Shown here: in pieces, positions 52,849-61,651 of the stretch
How positions within the stretch are numbered: the stretch's first letter is position 1
Layout: each line of letters opens with the position of its first letter
From: Zoogloea sp041917255
GTDB taxonomy: Bacteria; Pseudomonadota; Gammaproteobacteria; Burkholderiales; Rhodocyclaceae
Reading direction: 5' to 3'
Length of the DNA stretch: 64,000 nucleotides
Assembly: GCA_041917255.1 (NCBI GenBank)
Contig: JAYRYA010000024.1
Span: 13,549-77,548, forward strand
The notes under the pieces: model-generated
The model's database searches: none
Told to the model about the DNA's origin: nothing
Seen by the model: the letters and a program-made list of their open reading frames with translations, nothing else
Program-made: the position numbers and the translations under genes

Positions 52849-53157
52849 TCAGTAGCTCTCTGGGAGATCGGGCCCGTGGGCCAGGGGAAGCGTATTCCGC
52901 CCCTCAGCAGGCGTCGGACCGGCCTGCTTTCCGCGCAGGTGACCAATTTCGCGGTGCTGGCGATATAGCGTAGCTACCGTGGCCGTCACGCCGATCAGCA
53001 CACCGATAACAACGAAAAGAAGGATCACCAGGACCAGCGGAACATGCCACTGGGCGCCGAAGAAAAAGCGTAGCACGACCACGTCGTCGTTCTTGACGGC
53101 GAAGCCGAACAGCAGAAGGAATAGAAACAGCCGGAAAAGCCAGATTAGCGCGCGCAT
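52849..53157 (-). CDS. lapA: Lipopolysaccharide assembly protein A domain protein (LapA)
   Basis: 102 residues with two membrane helices (ALIWLFRLFLFLLLFGFAV, VPLVLVILLFVVIGVLIGVT) and the LapA linker NDDVVVLRFFFGAQW between them. A basic cytoplasmic tail follows. It partners LapB in the inner membrane. A terminator lies between it and ihfB, so lapAB probably starts its own transcript. Confidence 0.93.
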   Translation of the reverse strand: MRALIWLFRLFLFLLLFGFAVKNDDVVVLRFFFGAQWHVPLVLVILLFVVIGVLIGVTATVATLYRQHREIGHLRGKQAGPTPAEGRNTLPLAHGPDLPESY

Positions 53158-53181
53158 CGCGGAATTATCCCTGACGCAGAC

Positions 53182-53210
53182 AAAAAAAAGAAGGCGGCCG
53201 AAGCCGCCTT
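53182..53210 (-). terminator. Terminator of ihfB
   Basis: AAGGCGGC (53191-53198) and GCCGCCTT (53203-53210) form an 8-bp stem with loop CGAA. The A run at 53183-53190 gives a U run on the minus strand. It lies 52 bases past the ihfB stop. Confidence 0.88.
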
Positions 53211-53261
53211 CCTGCTCGAGCCTGGGACCTCTCGGACCCCGGGGCCGGGCGCGTCGATGGG

Positions 53262-53546
53262 TTAGCCCATCATATCCACGCGTTCGCGCAATTCCTTGCC
53301 TGCCTTGAAATGCGGAACATACTTCTCCGGCACCTGCACCTTCTCCCCCGACTTGGGATTGCGCCCTACACGGGGGGGACGGTAGTTCAAGGCAAAGCTG
53401 CCAAATCCGCGGATCTCGATGCGATCACCCCGCGACAGGGCGTCGGTCATCGCATCGAGAATCATCTTGACCGCGAACTCGGCGTCCTTCGCGACCAGCT
53501 GGGGAAAACGCTCCGCCAGCCGGGCGATGAGCTCCGACTTGGTCAT
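53262..53546 (-). CDS. ihfB: Integration host factor subunit beta
   Basis: 94 residues. MTKSELIARLAERFPQLVAKDAEFAVKMILDAM is the IHF-beta start, GDRIEIRGFGSFALNYRPPRVGRNPKSGEKVQVPEKYVPHFKAGKELR the DNA-binding arm. Pairs with IHF-alpha from 41124-41429. It lies 11 bases after rpsA, the common rpsA-ihfB order. Confidence 0.97.
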   Translation of the reverse strand: MTKSELIARLAERFPQLVAKDAEFAVKMILDAMTDALSRGDRIEIRGFGSFALNYRPPRVGRNPKSGEKVQVPEKYVPHFKAGKELRERVDMMG

Positions 53547-53557
53547 GCCCGAACCGC

Positions 53558-55264
53558 TTACTTCTGCTCGTTGAGCTTGGCCTTCAGCAGCGCACCCAGG
53601 TTGGTGGTGCCGCTGGCAGCGGAGCCGCTGTCAGACGCCAGCTTGCTCATGGCTTCGTTCTGCTCGACCTGATCCTTGGCACGGATCGACAGGTTGATGC
53701 CGCGGGTCTTGCGGTCAACGTTGACAATCAGGGCCTCGACGGACTCGCCAACCTTCAGCAGCTGGGACAGATCATCCACGCGGTCACGGGAGAACTCGGA
53801 AGCACGCAGATAGCCTTCGACATCGCTGTTCAGGGCGATCACGGCACCACGGGCATCCACGGACTTCACGGTGCCGGTCACGAGGGTGTTCTTGTCGTGG
53901 GTGGCGATGAAGTTGGTGAACGGGTCGCCATCGAGCTGCTTGATGCCGAGGGAGATGCGCTCCTTCTCGACGTCGATGTTCAGCACCACGGCCTCGACTT
54001 CATCACCCTTCTTGTACTGGCGGACAGCTTCTTCGCCAGACAGGGACCAGGACAGGTCGGACAGGTGAACCAGACCGTCAATGCCGCCTTCCAGGCCGAT
54101 GAACACACCGAAATCGGTCAGGGACTTGATCTGACCACGGACCTTGTCACCCTTCTTGTGGTTGATGGCGAAATCGTCCCACGGGTTGGACATGCACTGC
54201 TTCATGCCCAGGGAGATACGGCGACGGTCTTCGTCGATCTCGAGGATCATCACTTCGACTTCGTCGCCCAGCTGGACAACCTTGGTCGGGTGGATGTTCT
54301 TGTTGGTCCAGTCCATTTCGGACACGTGAACCAGGCCTTCGATGCCCTGCTCGACTTCAACGAACGCACCGTAGTCGGTGATGTTGGTGACCTTGCCGAA
54401 CAGACGGGTGCCCTGCGGGTAACGACGGGAGATGCCGACCCACGGATCTTCGCCCAGCTGCTTGAGGCCGAGGGAGACGCGGTTCTTCTCCTGGTCGAAC
54501 TTGAGCACCTTGGCTTCGAGTTCGTCGCCCACTGAGAGGACTTCCGACGGGTGACGCACGCGACGCCAGGCCAGATCGGTGATGTGCAGCAGGCCGTCGA
54601 TGCCACCCAGATCCACGAACGCGCCGTAGTCGGTGATGTTCTTGACGATGCCCTTGACGACAGTGCCTTCCTTGAGGGTTTCGAGGAGCTTCTGGCGCTC
54701 TTCACCCATGGAGGCCTCGAGAACGGCGCGACGGGACACGACAACGTTGTTGCGCTTGCGGTCGAGCTTGATAACGCGGAATTCGAATTCCTTGCCTTCG
54801 AACGGGGTGGTGTCCTTGACCGGACGCATGTCGACCAGGGAACCCGGGAGGAAGGCGCGAATGCCGTTGACCATGACGGTCAGGCCACCCTTCACCTTGC
54901 CGGTGATCATGCCCTTGACGAGGATCGCGTCGTTCAGTGCCTTGTCGAGGTCATTCCAGGCGGCGATGCGCTTGGCCTTGTCGCGGGAAAGGCGGGTTTC
55001 GCCGTAGCCGTCTTCGAGCTGCTCGATGGCAACCTGAACGTAGTCGCCGACTTGGGCAGAGACTTCGCCACGGTCGGTACGGAATTCATCGAGGGGAATG
55101 TAGCTCTCGGACTTCAGGCCGGCATTGACGACCACGAAGTTCTGGTCGATACGCACGACTTCGGCGGTGATGACTTCACCGGCGCGCATTTCCTGGCGAT
55201 TGAGGGACTCCTCGAACAGCGCGGCAAAACTTTCCTCGAAGGAAGCAGGGGTGGCAGTGGACAT
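53558..55264 (-). CDS. rpsA: 30S ribosomal protein S1
   Basis: 568 residues with six S1 repeats, starting at about residue 20 (GEVITAEVVRIDQNFVVVNAGLKSE) and repeating every 85 or so. The four central copies show the classical IKNITDYGAFVDLGGIDGLLHI pattern. It binds mRNA and is needed for translation of structured messages. It lies 79 bases after the aroA-cmk fusion gene, in the usual cmk-rpsA order. Confidence 0.98.
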   Translation of the reverse strand: MSTATPASFEESFAALFEESLNRQEMRAGEVITAEVVRIDQNFVVVNAGLKSESYIPLDEFRTDRGEVSAQVGDYVQVAIEQLEDGYGETRLSRDKAKRIAAWNDLDKALNDAILVKGMITGKVKGGLTVMVNGIRAFLPGSLVDMRPVKDTTPFEGKEFEFRVIKLDRKRNNVVVSRRAVLEASMGEERQKLLETLKEGTVVKGIVKNITDYGAFVDLGGIDGLLHITDLAWRRVRHPSEVLSVGDELEAKVLKFDQEKNRVSLGLKQLGEDPWVGISRRYPQGTRLFGKVTNITDYGAFVEVEQGIEGLVHVSEMDWTNKNIHPTKVVQLGDEVEVMILEIDEDRRRISLGMKQCMSNPWDDFAINHKKGDKVRGQIKSLTDFGVFIGLEGGIDGLVHLSDLSWSLSGEEAVRQYKKGDEVEAVVLNIDVEKERISLGIKQLDGDPFTNFIATHDKNTLVTGTVKSVDARGAVIALNSDVEGYLRASEFSRDRVDDLSQLLKVGESVEALIVNVDRKTRGINLSIRAKDQVEQNEAMSKLASDSGSAASGTTNLGALLKAKLNEQK

Positions 55265-55343
55265 AGGGAAAAAGAACCTTACAACCGTTGTGACACGGCG
55301 GTTGGTTGAAAAACTCCCGCACCCGGGCGGGTTGCGGAAGACG

Positions 55344-57305
55344 TCAGCTACGAAGTGCCGCTGCTTGCCCGAGCACGAAATCGACCGCTTGTTGGATGGT
55401 CATTTCGGAGGTATCGAGCAGCGCGGCATCCTCGCTCTTTTTCAGTGGCGCAACGGCACGCTGGGAATCCCGGGCGTCACGTTCACGCAAGTCACTGAGC
55501 AGATCGTCCATGTTAGCAGGCATTCCTTTATCGATCAACTGCTTATATCGACGTTCCGCACGCGCCTCGGCGGATGCGGTAAGGAAGATTTTGACCGGCG
55601 CATCGGGGAAGATCACCGAGCAGATGTCGCGACCTTCGGCCACCAGCCCGGCGCCGCGCCGGTAGGCGCGCTGGCGCCAGAACAGCGCCTCGCGGACCGC
55701 AGGCAGGGCGGCCACCCTGGAGGCACCTACCGAGCATGCTTCGCTGCGGATCGCCTTGGTCACATCGTCACCGGCCAGGAACACCGTGTCGCCCTCAAAG
55801 CTCGCCGGCAAGGTCGCAGCAATGCGCGCGAGCGCGGCCTCGTCATCCAGCGCCACGCCTTCCCGCATCCCGGCCAGGGCCACGAGGCGGTACAGGGAGC
55901 CGCTGTCCAGATGTTCGAAACCCAGCGCCGCTGCCACACGCGCGCCGACCGTGCCCTTGCCGGACGCCGACGGACCATCGATGCCGATCACCGGCACCGG
56001 CGTGGCGATACCTGCAAAGGTGGTGAAGTATTCCGGGAAGGTCTTGTTGACGCACTTCGGATCGTTGATACGTACGTACGGCCCGCCAAGGGTGGCGAGG
56101 GAGAAACACATCGCAACCCGGTGATCCTCGTAGGTGTCGATCTCCGCACGCTGGCGTTGCGCCGGCGGGGTGATGTGGATGCTCTCCGCGAATTCCTCGA
56201 CCTCGGCACCCAGCTTTCGCAGCTCGTTGGCCATGGCGGAGATACGATCGGTTTCCTTGACACGCCAGCTACCGATGTTGCGCAGGTGTGTGGTGCCGTC
56301 GGCGAAGAGCGCCGCCACCGCCAGCGTCATCGCGGCGTCCGGGATGTGGTTCAGATCCAGGTCGATGGCCTTGAGCTTGCCGGAGGCCGGGCCGCTCGCC
56401 TCGATCCAGTCGTCGCCCCAGGTGATCCGGGCGCCCATTTTGGCCAGCTCATCGGCAAACTTCACGTCGCCCTGAATGCTCCGCCGGCCGACGCCGACCA
56501 CCCGCACGGGGCCACCACCCAGCGCGCCAGCAGCGAGGAAGTAACTGGCGGTCGAGGCGTCACCTTCGACAGCGATCCGGCCCGGCGACACGTAGCGCTG
56601 GCCGGCCGGCACGACGAAGCGACTCCAGCCTTCGCGCTGGACGATCACGCCAAAGCGCTCCATCAGGTTGAGGGTGATCTCGACGTAGGGTCGGCTGATG
56701 AGCTCGCCTTCCACGTCGATGACCAGCGGCTCGTCGCGAGCCACCAGCGGCGCCGCCTGCAGCAGGCCGGTGAGGAACTGGCTCGACACGTTGCCGCGCA
56801 CGCTGACGCGCTCGGCGCCCAGCCGCGCCGGCTTGAGCGCGAGAGGCGGGTAACCCTCCTGCCCCAGCCACTCGACACTCGCACCCAGCTGCCTGAGCCC
56901 ATCCACCAGATCGCCAATGGGCCGCTCGTGCATGCGCGGCACACCCGACAGACTGACCGCCGCGTCGGCATCGCTGCAACCCGACAGGCTGGCCACGATG
57001 GCGGGCACCAGGGTGCGGATGCTGAGGCCCGAGTTGCCGACGAAGATATCGGCCTTCAACTGGCTGAAACGGCCGCCGCAACCGGTCACCCGCAGCGCGT
57101 CGCCCTCCTCCGCCACCGGCACGCCCAGCGCGACGATGGCGTTGCGCATCACGCGCGTGTCGTCGGAATCGAGCAAGTCCTCGACAAGGGTTTCACCCTC
57201 GGACAGCGCAGCCAGCAGCAGCACGCGATTGGAAATGCTTTTCGAGCCGGGCAGGCGCACGGTGCCTGCGGCCTTCAGCAGCGGCGGCAGATCGATGAAT
57301 TCCAT
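55344..57305 (-). CDS. aroA-cmk: Fused EPSP synthase and cytidylate kinase
   Basis: 653 residues from the ATG at 57305, with AGGAG just before it. Residues 1-430 are 5-enolpyruvylshikimate-3-phosphate synthase (LPGSKSISNRVLLLAALS near 18, LDLNHIPDAAMTLAVAALFADG in the second half). Residues from about 437 are cytidylate kinase (IGIDGPSASGKGTVGARVA, GRDICSVIFPDAPVKIFLTA). The reading frame is continuous with no stop between. Elsewhere these are two adjacent genes, and fused forms are known in some betaproteobacteria. It serves the shikimate pathway and CMP/dCMP phosphorylation. Confidence 0.96.
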   Translation of the reverse strand: MEFIDLPPLLKAAGTVRLPGSKSISNRVLLLAALSEGETLVEDLLDSDDTRVMRNAIVALGVPVAEEGDALRVTGCGGRFSQLKADIFVGNSGLSIRTLVPAIVASLSGCSDADAAVSLSGVPRMHERPIGDLVDGLRQLGASVEWLGQEGYPPLALKPARLGAERVSVRGNVSSQFLTGLLQAAPLVARDEPLVIDVEGELISRPYVEITLNLMERFGVIVQREGWSRFVVPAGQRYVSPGRIAVEGDASTASYFLAAGALGGGPVRVVGVGRRSIQGDVKFADELAKMGARITWGDDWIEASGPASGKLKAIDLDLNHIPDAAMTLAVAALFADGTTHLRNIGSWRVKETDRISAMANELRKLGAEVEEFAESIHITPPAQRQRAEIDTYEDHRVAMCFSLATLGGPYVRINDPKCVNKTFPEYFTTFAGIATPVPVIGIDGPSASGKGTVGARVAAALGFEHLDSGSLYRLVALAGMREGVALDDEAALARIAATLPASFEGDTVFLAGDDVTKAIRSEACSVGASRVAALPAVREALFWRQRAYRRGAGLVAEGRDICSVIFPDAPVKIFLTASAEARAERRYKQLIDKGMPANMDDLLSDLRERDARDSQRAVAPLKKSEDAALLDTSEMTIQQAVDFVLGQAAALRS

Positions 57306-57389
57306 GGAGACTCCTAGTTCAGAGGGTGGCGCTTCCGCCCCGACCGGCAATTCGGGCGACACGGAAGGCTCGAAAGACGGGAAACAGGC

Positions 57390-58295
57390 TTACTCGCCCG
57401 AAGGCGTGGCCGGAAAGGCCTTGTCGGCCCAGGTGTTGCGGGCACGGCTGGCTTCGTCGAAAACGGTCTCCAGTGCCGGGCCATCCCCCGCGACGAGCAG
57501 CGCGCGCAAATACGCGAGTTCGGACAGGTAGGCGTCGAGTTCGGCCAGCAGCGAATGACGGTTCGCCACGCAGATGTCCCGCCACATCTCGGGATGACTG
57601 CCGGCAACCCGGGTGAAATCCCGGAAACCGCTCGCGGCGTAGCTGAAGAGCTGCTCGGCGTTGGCGCGGCCAGCAAGATCATGCACCAGCCCGAAGGCCA
57701 GCAGATGCGGCAGATGACTGACGGCGGCGAAGACGCGGTCGTGCTCCTGGGGGCTCATCTCGTGGAGCACCGCGCCACACGCAGCCCAGGCATCCCGCAC
57801 CTGAGCGATCGCTTCGGGGCGGTTCTCGGGCAGCGGCGTGACGACCACCTTGCGGCCGGCGTAGAGCTCGGCGCGGGCCGCGGACGGGCCACTCTTCTCG
57901 GCACCCGCAATGGGATGGGCCGGCACCACATTGGGCAGGCGATGACCCAGGTGGCGGTAGATGGCCTCAATGACGTCACGCTTGGTGCTGCCCGCGTCGG
58001 TGACGATGGTCTCGGGGCCCAGATGGGGCGCGATGGCGGCAGCCACGGCGTCCATCTGACCGACCGGCATGGCGAGCAGGACAAGATCGGCACCCTGCAG
58101 GGCATCCGCCCAGTCAGTGGAGATCTCGTCGATCAAGCCCAACTCGCGGGCTTTGGCGAGCGGCTCGGGGCGACGCCCCACGCCGACAATGCGCTTGACC
58201 AGGCCCGCCTTGCGCAGCGCGAGCGCGAAGGAGCCGCCGATCAGGCCGACGCCGCAGACGACCAGCTTGTCGAACTTCTTCACGCCGGCCACCAC
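57390..58295 (-). CDS. tyrA: Prephenate dehydrogenase
   Basis: 301 residues. The Rossmann fold begins FDKLVVCGVGLIGGSFALALRKAGLVKRIVGVG. The conserved His lies in VVPAHPIAGAEKSGP, and QEHDRVFAAVSHLPHLLAFGLV is the second family block. It converts prephenate to 4-hydroxyphenylpyruvate for tyrosine. The start is a GTG directly after the hisC stop; a second GTG 12 bases on is possible. No chorismate mutase domain is attached. Confidence 0.95.
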   Translation of the reverse strand: MVAGVKKFDKLVVCGVGLIGGSFALALRKAGLVKRIVGVGRRPEPLAKARELGLIDEISTDWADALQGADLVLLAMPVGQMDAVAAAIAPHLGPETIVTDAGSTKRDVIEAIYRHLGHRLPNVVPAHPIAGAEKSGPSAARAELYAGRKVVVTPLPENRPEAIAQVRDAWAACGAVLHEMSPQEHDRVFAAVSHLPHLLAFGLVHDLAGRANAEQLFSYAASGFRDFTRVAGSHPEMWRDICVANRHSLLAELDAYLSELAYLRALLVAGDGPALETVFDEASRARNTWADKAFPATPSGE

Positions 58296-59393
58296 TCAAC
58301 CCAGGGCTGCGGGGAGGGCTTCGAGGAAGCGCGCGTTCTCGCTCTCGAGACCGATGGAAACCCGCAGCCATTCGGGCATGCCGTAGCCTCCGATCGGGCG
58401 GACGATCACGCCCTGACGCAACAGGCGCTGATTGACACCGGCACCATCGCCCACCTTGAAGGTGACGAAGTTGCCGTAGGACGGAATCCATTCCAGCCCC
58501 AATCGCTTGAAACCGTCACACAGCTGCTCCATGCCGGCAGCGTTGAGCTCGAAGCTGCGCTGGAGGAACTCGTCATCGAACAGCGCGGCGGCCGCGGCGG
58601 CAAGGCCCGGGATGCACACGTTGAAGGGCTGGCGCACGCGGTTGAGCAGGTCGATCACCGCCGGATTGCCGATGCCGTAGCCCACCCGCAGGCCAGCGAG
58701 GCCATAGGCCTTGGAGAAGGTGCGGCTGACCAGCAGGTTGGGGAAGCGGGTAACCCAGGCGATGGCGTCGTAGCGGTCGTCCGGCGCGAGGTATTCGGTG
58801 TAGGCCTCGTCCAGCACCACCAGCACATCGGCCGGCACGCGGGCGAGGAAGGCCTCGAGTTCGGCGCCGGGCACGAAGGTGCCGGTGGGATTGTTGGGGT
58901 TGGCGATGAAGATGACACGGGTGGCCGGGGTGATCGCCGCCAGCATGGCGTCGAGATCGTGGCCGAAAGCCTTGGCCGGCACTTCGATGCCGCGGGCGCC
59001 GGCCGCCTGGGTGGCAAGCGGATACACCGCAAAGGCGTGCTGGGCGTAGATTGCATCGCGGTCGGGGCCAAGGAAGGCGCCGGCGACCATCTCGAGGATG
59101 TCATTGGAGCCGTTGCCGAGGACGATCTGGTTCATCGCCACGCCATAGCGCTGGCACAGGGCATCTTTCAGCTCGAAGCCGTTGCCGTCCGGGTAGCGGG
59201 CGATGTCGACCAGCGAGGCCTGCATCGCGGCCCGCGCCTTCTCGCCCACGCCGAGGGGGTTCTCGTTCGATGCCAGTTTGACGATGGACTCCTCAGCCAA
59301 GCCCATCTCGCGGGCCAGTTCGGAAATCGGCTTGCCGGGCTGATACGGAGAGATCGCCCGGATGTGGGCGGGCGCCAGATCACACAAACGCAT
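58296..59393 (-). CDS. hisC: Histidinol-phosphate / aromatic aminotransferase
   Basis: 365 residues of the fold-type I PLP aminotransferases. The N-terminal LASNENPLGVGEKA, the PLP-contact FIANPNNPTGTFV, DEAYTEY, and the PLP lysine in SRTFSKAYGLAGLRVGYG are seen. The place between pheA and tyrA suggests it works on phenylpyruvate and 4-hydroxyphenylpyruvate as well as, or instead of, histidinol phosphate. A second hisC in a histidine operon is expected elsewhere. Confidence 0.93.
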   Translation of the reverse strand: MRLCDLAPAHIRAISPYQPGKPISELAREMGLAEESIVKLASNENPLGVGEKARAAMQASLVDIARYPDGNGFELKDALCQRYGVAMNQIVLGNGSNDILEMVAGAFLGPDRDAIYAQHAFAVYPLATQAAGARGIEVPAKAFGHDLDAMLAAITPATRVIFIANPNNPTGTFVPGAELEAFLARVPADVLVVLDEAYTEYLAPDDRYDAIAWVTRFPNLLVSRTFSKAYGLAGLRVGYGIGNPAVIDLLNRVRQPFNVCIPGLAAAAAALFDDEFLQRSFELNAAGMEQLCDGFKRLGLEWIPSYGNFVTFKVGDGAGVNQRLLRQGVIVRPIGGYGMPEWLRVSIGLESENARFLEALPAALG

Positions 59394-59411
59394 CGGAGAC
59401 TCCAGGAGAAA

Positions 59412-60503
59412 TCAGTACACGGCCTGGGGGTAGGAACCCAGGACCTTGAGATACGCGGCACGCGCAGTCAGATCGTCGAGGGCGGCCTTGACCGCAGGGT
59501 CGTCGCGGTGACCTTCCACGTCCACGTAGAACACGTATTCCCACAGGGCCGAGCGGGCCGGACGGGATTCCAGGCGGCTCATGGAAACGCCTGCATCGGC
59601 CAGCGGGGCGAGCAGTTCGTGCATCGCACCGGGGCGGTTGCTCGCGGACATGATCAGCGAGGTTTTGTCCGCGCCAGAGCGGCCGGCGTCATGACGACCT
59701 AGCACGAAGAAACGGGTGGTGTTGTTGGGCTCGTCCTCGATGTTCTCGACCAGCCGCGGCAGGTCGTAACGCTCGGACGCAGCCTCGCCGGCAATCGCCG
59801 CGGCGCCTGGCTCGAGGGACGCCAACCGGGCCGCCTCGGCGTTGCTGCCTACAGGAATCCGCGGCACACCGGGCAGCGAGCGGTTGAGCCACTCGTGGCA
59901 CTGGGCCAGGGATTGGGCGTGGGAATACACCTTGCGAATGCTGCCAAGGCTGGTCTCGCGGGTCATCAGGTGTTGATGAATGCGGACGACGACTTCACCG
60001 CAGATCTTGAGCGAGGTGCCGAAGAGCAGGTCGAGGGTGCGGCCGACAGCGCCTTCCGTGGAATTCTCGACAGGCACCACGCCATACTGGGCATGGCCGG
60101 CTTCGACCTCACGGAACACGTCGTCGATGCTGCCCTGGGGCGCCAGCCGAGCGGCGTGACCAAAATGCTTGACCGCCGCACTCTCGGAGAAGGTGCCCAG
60201 CGGACCGAGGAAGGCGACGCCGAGGGGATTTTCGAGGGACAGGCAGGCCGACATCACCTCCCGGAAGAAGAAGGTGACACTCTCGTCGGGCAGCGGCCCG
60301 GCGTTGAGATCCTGGATGCGGCGCAGCACCTGGGCTTCGCGCTCGGGACGATAGACCTGCCCGAACTCACCGTACTTGGCCTTGATCTCACCCACATGCT
60401 GGGCGCACTGGGCGCGCTCGTTGAGCAGCGCCAGGATCTGTGCGTCGATGGCGTCGATCTGGCCCCGGACCACGCCCAGTTCCTGCAGCATCCCCTCGTT
60501 CAT
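59412..60503 (-). CDS. pheA: Bifunctional chorismate mutase / prephenate dehydratase (P-protein)
   Basis: 363 residues from the ATG at 60503, which has GGAG before it. Residues 1-90 are an AroQ chorismate mutase (VRGQIDAIDAQILALLNERAQCAQHVGEIKAKYG). Residues about 95-275 are prephenate dehydratase with VAFLGPLGTFSESAAVKHFG and the catalytic Thr region GVVPVENSTEGAV. An ACT domain follows (SLIMSASNRPGAMHELLAPLADAGVSMSRLESRPAR), which gives phenylalanine feedback inhibition. Confidence 0.97.
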   Translation of the reverse strand: MNEGMLQELGVVRGQIDAIDAQILALLNERAQCAQHVGEIKAKYGEFGQVYRPEREAQVLRRIQDLNAGPLPDESVTFFFREVMSACLSLENPLGVAFLGPLGTFSESAAVKHFGHAARLAPQGSIDDVFREVEAGHAQYGVVPVENSTEGAVGRTLDLLFGTSLKICGEVVVRIHQHLMTRETSLGSIRKVYSHAQSLAQCHEWLNRSLPGVPRIPVGSNAEAARLASLEPGAAAIAGEAASERYDLPRLVENIEDEPNNTTRFFVLGRHDAGRSGADKTSLIMSASNRPGAMHELLAPLADAGVSMSRLESRPARSALWEYVFYVDVEGHRDDPAVKAALDDLTARAAYLKVLGSYPQAVY

Positions 60504-60526
60504 GCCGTCTCCTGAAAATGCGCCGC

Positions 60527-61609
60527 TCACGCCCGGCGTGCAGCGAAATCCTGCATCAGCTCGACGAGCGCATCAACGCCCTCGAGCGACATGGCGTTGT
60601 AGATCGACGCCCGCATACCACCCACCGACTTGTGGCCCTTGAGCCCTTCCAGCCGGCGCTCGGCGGCCGCAGCCAGGAAGGCGGCATCCAGCGCGCCATC
60701 GGCCAGGGTGAAGGGCACATTCATGCGCGAGCGGCAATCGACCGCAACCGGATTGCGGTAGAAACCACCGCTGCCGTCGATGGCGTCGTACAGTCGCTTG
60801 GCCTTCGCCATGTTGGCTGCTTCGACCGCCGCCAGCCCGCCTTCGGCGAGCAGGTGCTTGAAGATCAGGCCGGCCAGGTAAATACCGAAGGTGGGCGGGG
60901 TGTTGAGCATCGAGCCGTTTTCGGCCATCACCGAAAAATCCATCACGGTGGGCGTGGTGGGTGCAGCCTTGCCCAGCAAGTCCTCGCGGACGATCACGAT
61001 GACGAGACCAGCCGGACCGATGTTCTTTTGGGCACCGGCGTAGATCAGACCGTACTTCGAGACGTCCATCGGACGCGACAGGATGTGCGAGCTCATGTCG
61101 GCCACCACCGGCACGCCGGCCGGCGTTTCGGGCAGATCGAACATCTCGACGCCGTGGATGGTCTCGTTGGTGCACAGATGCACGTAGGCGGCCGACGGAT
61201 CGAAGCTCAGCTCGCCCGCGCCCGGCAGGCGGGTGAAGGCGTTGGCCTCGGTCGAACCCGCCAGACGCGCCTTGCCGACGCGCTGGGCTTCCTTGATGGC
61301 CTTCTTCGACCACGAGCCGGTGACCACGTAATCCGCCGAGCCACCAGCCAGCAGGTTCATCGGGATCTGAGCGAACATCTGGGTGGCACCGCCCTGCAGG
61401 AACAGTACCTTGTAGTTGGACGGGATGCCCATCAGCGTGCGCAGGTCGGCCTCGGCCGATTCGATCACGCCGGTGAAATCCTTGCCCCGGTGGGACATCT
61501 CCATGATGCTCATGCCGCGACCATGCCAGTCGAGGAGTTCGTCGCGGGCTTGTTCGAGCACCGGGGTGGGGAGCGCCGCCGGCCCGGCCGAGAAATTGAA
61601 GATACGCAT
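60527..61609 (-). CDS. serC: Phosphoserine aminotransferase
   Basis: 360 residues. RIFNFSAGPAALPTPVLEQARDELLDWHGRGMSIMEMSHRGKDF is the conserved start, and the PLP lysine lies in LIYAGAQKNIGPAGLVIVIV. It makes 3-phosphoserine and also serves pyridoxal phosphate synthesis. It lies between gyrA and pheA, 23 bases before the latter. This gyrA-serC-pheA order is common in betaproteobacteria. Confidence 0.98.
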   Translation of the reverse strand: MRIFNFSAGPAALPTPVLEQARDELLDWHGRGMSIMEMSHRGKDFTGVIESAEADLRTLMGIPSNYKVLFLQGGATQMFAQIPMNLLAGGSADYVVTGSWSKKAIKEAQRVGKARLAGSTEANAFTRLPGAGELSFDPSAAYVHLCTNETIHGVEMFDLPETPAGVPVVADMSSHILSRPMDVSKYGLIYAGAQKNIGPAGLVIVIVREDLLGKAAPTTPTVMDFSVMAENGSMLNTPPTFGIYLAGLIFKHLLAEGGLAAVEAANMAKAKRLYDAIDGSGGFYRNPVAVDCRSRMNVPFTLADGALDAAFLAAAAERRLEGLKGHKSVGGMRASIYNAMSLEGVDALVELMQDFAARRA

Positions 61610-61651
61610 CGTCTGAATCCTGGATTAACGATTTCTGTTGCTGCTCAAGCT

